Source: Clostridiales bacterium
GTDB lineage: Bacteria; Bacillota; Clostridia; Christensenellales; Aristaeellaceae
Length of the DNA: 23,762 bases
Direction of reading: 5' to 3'
NCBI GenBank assembly: GCA_004556545.1
Contig: SFGO01000067.1
Location: 1-23,762, forward strand
Positions within the stretch are counted from its first letter, which is position 1. The number at the start of each line of letters is the position of its first letter. The notes beneath the pieces were generated by a model, which worked only from the letters and a program-made list of their open reading frames with translations, did no database searches and was not told the origin of the DNA. Position numbers and translations under genes: made by a program. Positions 21,286-23,762 of this stretch are shown here, one piece after another.

Positions 21286-21432
21286 CAGTCTGTTGAAAAC
21301 CCCCATGTTGGCCGCCGTTGCCCGCAAACAGCGCTACGCTGGTTTGCGGGGAAAGTGCTGCAGCACAAGGTTTAGGGGCTCTGCCCTTATAACCCCGGCA
21401 GGAGGCAGTGCCTCCTGCACCTCCATTTTTTT
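21286..21432 (+). repeat. Structured intergenic repeat, copy C
   Basis: It starts with CAGTCTGTTGAAAA right after the hairpin at 21254-21285. Over about 125 bp it is nearly identical to copy B (GCCGCCGTTGCCCGCAAAC..., GTGCTGCAGCAC, GGGGCTCTGCCC, GCAGGAGGCA/TGCCTCCTGC, CCTCCATTTTTTTGA). It has a single GGCAGGAGGCAG unit. The right end stops after TTTTTTTGA without the CACTCTG terminus, so it is truncated or diverged there, 16 bp before the GH42 stop codon. Confidence 0.85.
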
Positions 21433-21447
21433 GAATGAAATCCGGTT

Positions 21448-23448
21448 TTAGTCTTCGAAAATCAGCGCGTCGAAGGGCTGCATCACCCGGCCCTTTTCGG
21501 CTTTCTGACCCGTCAGCAGATCAGTGTGCCCGGCCAGTTCCTCCGGCAGAACGTGCGCTTCCTTCGTCAGGTTCATTACGAAGGTGAAGACGTAATTCTC
21601 GTTCCGGCGGCGGACAATTTCCAGCCCGGAGCAGGGCGCGGCGACGGGGAAGACGTCCGCCGCCTGCACGGCTTCGTCCAGCACCCGAGCCAGTCCCTCC
21701 GGGGCCATCTGCGTGGCCACATAATAAACGCGGCCTTTCCCGAAAGAATTGCAGGTAACGGCGGGCGTGCCCTGATAGAAGTCCTCGCCGTAGACGGCCA
21801 GCGCTTCGGCCCCTTCCAGATGAAGAATGTCGCAGAGCAGCTGGCAGGGATATTCTTTGCCATCGTTGAAACGCACCCGGTTGGTCTGGCTGGGAGCCAG
21901 CGCGTCGATCTCTTCCGACCAGACGCCCGCCAGCTTGCGCAGGGGGCCGGGATAGCCGCCCAGATGCACGTTGTCGCTCTCGTCCACGATGCCGCTCATG
22001 AAGGAGGTCACCAGTACGCCGCCGTTTGCCACGAAGGCTTCCAGCGCTTCCTTCATGCCCTTCTTGCACATGTACAGTACCGGCGCGGCGATCACCCGGT
22101 AGCGGGAGAAATCGCCGTCTGCGGGCACCATATCCACGGGAATGTTCCGCTCGTAGAAATAGCGGTAGCAGCGGTGCAGCTGATCCACATATTTCAGATC
22201 CACGCTGGGGCCGCTGGTGTATTCCAGCGCCCAGTAGTTGTCCCAGTCGAAGATCACGCCCACCTGCGCGGGGTATTCGCTGCCCAAAAGGCCGGTCAGG
22301 TTCTTCAGCTCCTTGCCGAAGGCGGCCACTTCCCGGAAGACCCGGGCGTTTTCCGTGCCTGCGTGTTCGATGACCGCGCCGTGGAACTTTTCACAGCCGC
22401 CGACGGAACGCCGCAGCTGGAAGAACTGAATGGTGTCCGCCCCGTGAGCCAGCGTCTGCACGCTCTGAGCCCGCATCTGGCCGGGCCGCTTGAGGGAGTT
22501 GTAAGGCTGCCAGTTCTGCTGGCTGGGGGTCTGCTCCATCAGCATGAAGGGCTTTCCTTTGAGGGAGCGCATCAGGTCGTGGCACATGGCGGTCATGCTC
22601 CAGGGCGTATCGTAGGCGGGATAGTTATCCCACGAAACAATATCCATCTCCTTCGCCCAGCGGAAATAGTCCAGCCCCTTGTAGGTGCCCATCAGATTGG
22701 TGGTGATGGGGGTGGAGGGATCGCTTTCCCGGATCGCGTCCCGCTCCATTTTGAAGTTGTCCAGCAGGCTGTCGGACATGAAGCGCCGGTAGTCGATGGA
22801 AATGCCCGCAAAGGCGGTTTTCTCCTGCCCAATGCCGTCGCCCAGCGCGTTGGGCGCGACGATCTCGTCCCAGTCGTAGAAGGTATGGCCCCAGAAAGAA
22901 GTATTCCACGCTTTGTTCAGGGCTTCCAACGTGCCGTAGCGCTGGCGCAGCCAGACGCGGAAGGCTTTTTCACAGTTTTCGCAGTAGCATTGGCCGCCGT
23001 ACTCGTTGCTGACGTGCCAGCATACCACATGAGGATTGCTGCCGTAGCGCTCGGCCAGCCGGCGGGTCAGCTCCCGGGCGTAATGCCGGAACACCCGACT
23101 GTTGGGACAGAAATTGTGCCGGCCGCCGAACTTGTGCCGCCGTCCTTCATAATCCACCCGGGTCACCTCGGGATATTTGTGCACCAGCCAGGCAGGCATG
23201 GCCGCCGTGGCCGTGGCCAGCACGATCTGGATATTCGCCTTGGAAAGCGTGTCGATGATCTCGTCCAGTTCTTCAAAGCAGTATTCTTCCTCCGAGGGCT
23301 GCAGCTTGGCCCAGGAGAATACGTTCACCGTGGCGCTGTTGATCCCGGCCAGATCGAACAGCCGCAGGTCTTCCTTCCAGATTTCTTTGGGCCACTGCTC
23401 CGGATTGTAATCGCCGCCGTACAGTACGACGCTGAAGGGATGCTCCAT
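21448..23448 (-). CDS. Beta-galactosidase, glycoside hydrolase family 42
   Basis: This encodes 666 residues from ATG 23448, with GGAGG upstream. The N-terminal TIM barrel opens with LYGGDYNPEQWP. The acid/base is E149 in WHVSNEYGG and the nucleophile E305 in FMLMEQTPSQQNW. C114 and C154, C156, C159 (CYCENC) match the zinc-binding cysteine cluster of GH42 enzymes such as the Thermus A4 enzyme. A class-I-glutamine-amidotransferase-like trimerisation domain (YRVIAAPVLYMCKKGMKEALEAFVANGGVLVTSFMSGIVDESD) and a small C-terminal beta domain follow. Full family length; there is no signal peptide, so it is cytoplasmic. It hydrolyses terminal beta-galactosides, probably from galacto-oligosaccharides brought in by the ABC transporter. 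It is transcribed convergently to the regulator. Confidence 0.95.
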   Translation of the reverse strand: MEHPFSVVLYGGDYNPEQWPKEIWKEDLRLFDLAGINSATVNVFSWAKLQPSEEEYCFEELDEIIDTLSKANIQIVLATATAAMPAWLVHKYPEVTRVDYEGRRHKFGGRHNFCPNSRVFRHYARELTRRLAERYGSNPHVVCWHVSNEYGGQCYCENCEKAFRVWLRQRYGTLEALNKAWNTSFWGHTFYDWDEIVAPNALGDGIGQEKTAFAGISIDYRRFMSDSLLDNFKMERDAIRESDPSTPITTNLMGTYKGLDYFRWAKEMDIVSWDNYPAYDTPWSMTAMCHDLMRSLKGKPFMLMEQTPSQQNWQPYNSLKRPGQMRAQSVQTLAHGADTIQFFQLRRSVGGCEKFHGAVIEHAGTENARVFREVAAFGKELKNLTGLLGSEYPAQVGVIFDWDNYWALEYTSGPSVDLKYVDQLHRCYRYFYERNIPVDMVPADGDFSRYRVIAAPVLYMCKKGMKEALEAFVANGGVLVTSFMSGIVDESDNVHLGGYPGPLRKLAGVWSEEIDALAPSQTNRVRFNDGKEYPCQLLCDILHLEGAEALAVYGEDFYQGTPAVTCNSFGKGRVYYVATQMAPEGLARVLDEAVQAADVFPVAAPCSGLEIVRRRNENYVFTFVMNLTKEAHVLPEELAGHTDLLTGQKAEKGRVMQPFDALIFED

Positions 23449-23521
23449 AGTGTTTCCTCCATTATGCAGTCATGTGGTGAATGTTTGTATATCATCCGTT
23501 GCCAAAGGAAAGGCATAAAAC

Positions 23522-23530
23522 ATTATAACA
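23522..23530 (-). promoter_or_regulatory. Extended -10 promoter of the GH42 gene
   Basis: On the minus strand TGTTATAAT: a perfect TATAAT (23527-23522) with the TG of an extended -10. No good -35 is present at 17 bp, which suits an extended -10 promoter or one that needs an activator. The leader to ATG 23448 is about 67 nt. Confidence 0.6.
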
Positions 23531-23628
23531 CGAATGAAGAACGGCCACATAGAGAAAAAAAGACGAAATATATGGAGGAATTGGCCAGAACGGCGCAAAA
23601 ACGGAGGGGAATCTTCGGAAAAGAAAGC

Positions 23629-23654
23629 GCCCGGCGCAGATAACCGCGCCGGGC
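23629..23654. terminator. Terminator-like hairpin next to repeat D
   Basis: GCCCGGCGC and GCGCCGGGC form a 9-bp perfect stem with an 8-nt loop. On the minus strand it is followed by GCTTTCTTTTCC, so it could end a leftward transcript from beyond the window. The right end of repeat D (TCAGAGTGCC) starts at its foot. Confidence 0.55.
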
Positions 23655-23762
23655 TCAGAGTGCCAAAAAAGTGGAGGTGCAGGAGGCACTGCTGCCACTC
23701 AATCGTCGCGGAGGACTACTGCCGTAGTCCCCGCTCGTTTCGTGTCACACCTGCGGGTCGCT
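23655..23762 (-). repeat. Structured intergenic repeat, copy D (partial, runs off window)
   Basis: On the plus strand TCAGAGTGCCAAAAAAG, GGAGGTGCAGGAGGCAC matches the reverse complement of the right end of copy B. From 23698 the sequence leaves copy B and matches the left window edge instead. CTCAATCGTCG, a hairpin with a TGCC loop (GGACTAC / GTAGTCC, 23713-23730), and CTCGTTTCG (23734-23742) correspond to 78-35 on the minus strand. The remainder is outside the window. Confidence 0.75.

Noticed and set aside
21526..23643. Rightward open frame (705 codons) opposite the GH42 gene
   Set aside because: The GH42 gene on the other strand has all catalytic and zinc-site residues. The rightward frame has no start signal or domain.

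Overview
The window reads as a piece of a fairly GC-rich anaerobic Firmicute, most likely a gut or rumen Clostridia. The grounds are AGGAGG-type ribosome binding sites, TTGACA/TATAAT promoters with 17-bp spacers, intrinsic terminators, a Clostridium-type ferredoxin, 2-TM AraC regulators beside sugar ABC transporters, and split ThrE exporters. No rRNA, tRNA, CRISPR array, phage gene or transposase gene was seen. Exact taxonomy is inference.

Left part (1-4940). After a structured repeat at the left edge come a small two-TM protein (236-466) and, convergent to it, a secreted cystatin-like protein (928-548). Next is a leftward operon under a cobalamin riboswitch (4887-4707). It has a clear promoter upstream and an intrinsic terminator downstream, and encodes a BtuF-like binding protein, BtuC-like permease and BtuD-like ATPase, followed by a ferredoxin and a small cupin.

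Central part (5070-15044). Rightward genes encode a GH106-like protein, a short GH2 enzyme, an AraC regulator overlapping a two-gene ThrE-type exporter, and a larger GH2 enzyme with a DUF4982-like C-terminus.

Right part (15045-23762). A LplB/YtcP/YtcQ-type oligosaccharide ABC transporter (two permeases plus binding protein, no ATPase) is followed by a two-TM AraC sensor-regulator. Convergent to these is a GH42 beta-galactosidase. None of the four glycoside hydrolases has a signal peptide. The likely logic is import of intact oligosaccharides, sensing by the membrane AraC protein, and cytoplasmic trimming of rhamnose- and galactose-type linkages, as in a Gram-positive polysaccharide utilisation locus.

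The least explained material is a family of intergenic structured repeats at 1-185, 10103-10320, 21254-21432 and 23629-23762. They abut terminator-like hairpins, have related ends (CAGTCTGTCGAAAA / CAGAGTGTCAAAAA), and show compensatory changes in their stems. The copies at the two window edges share a further module in which flanks and a GGCA loop are conserved while the stem differs completely. Another oddity is that all three secreted proteins, including both ABC binding proteins, have type I signal peptides without a lipobox cysteine.
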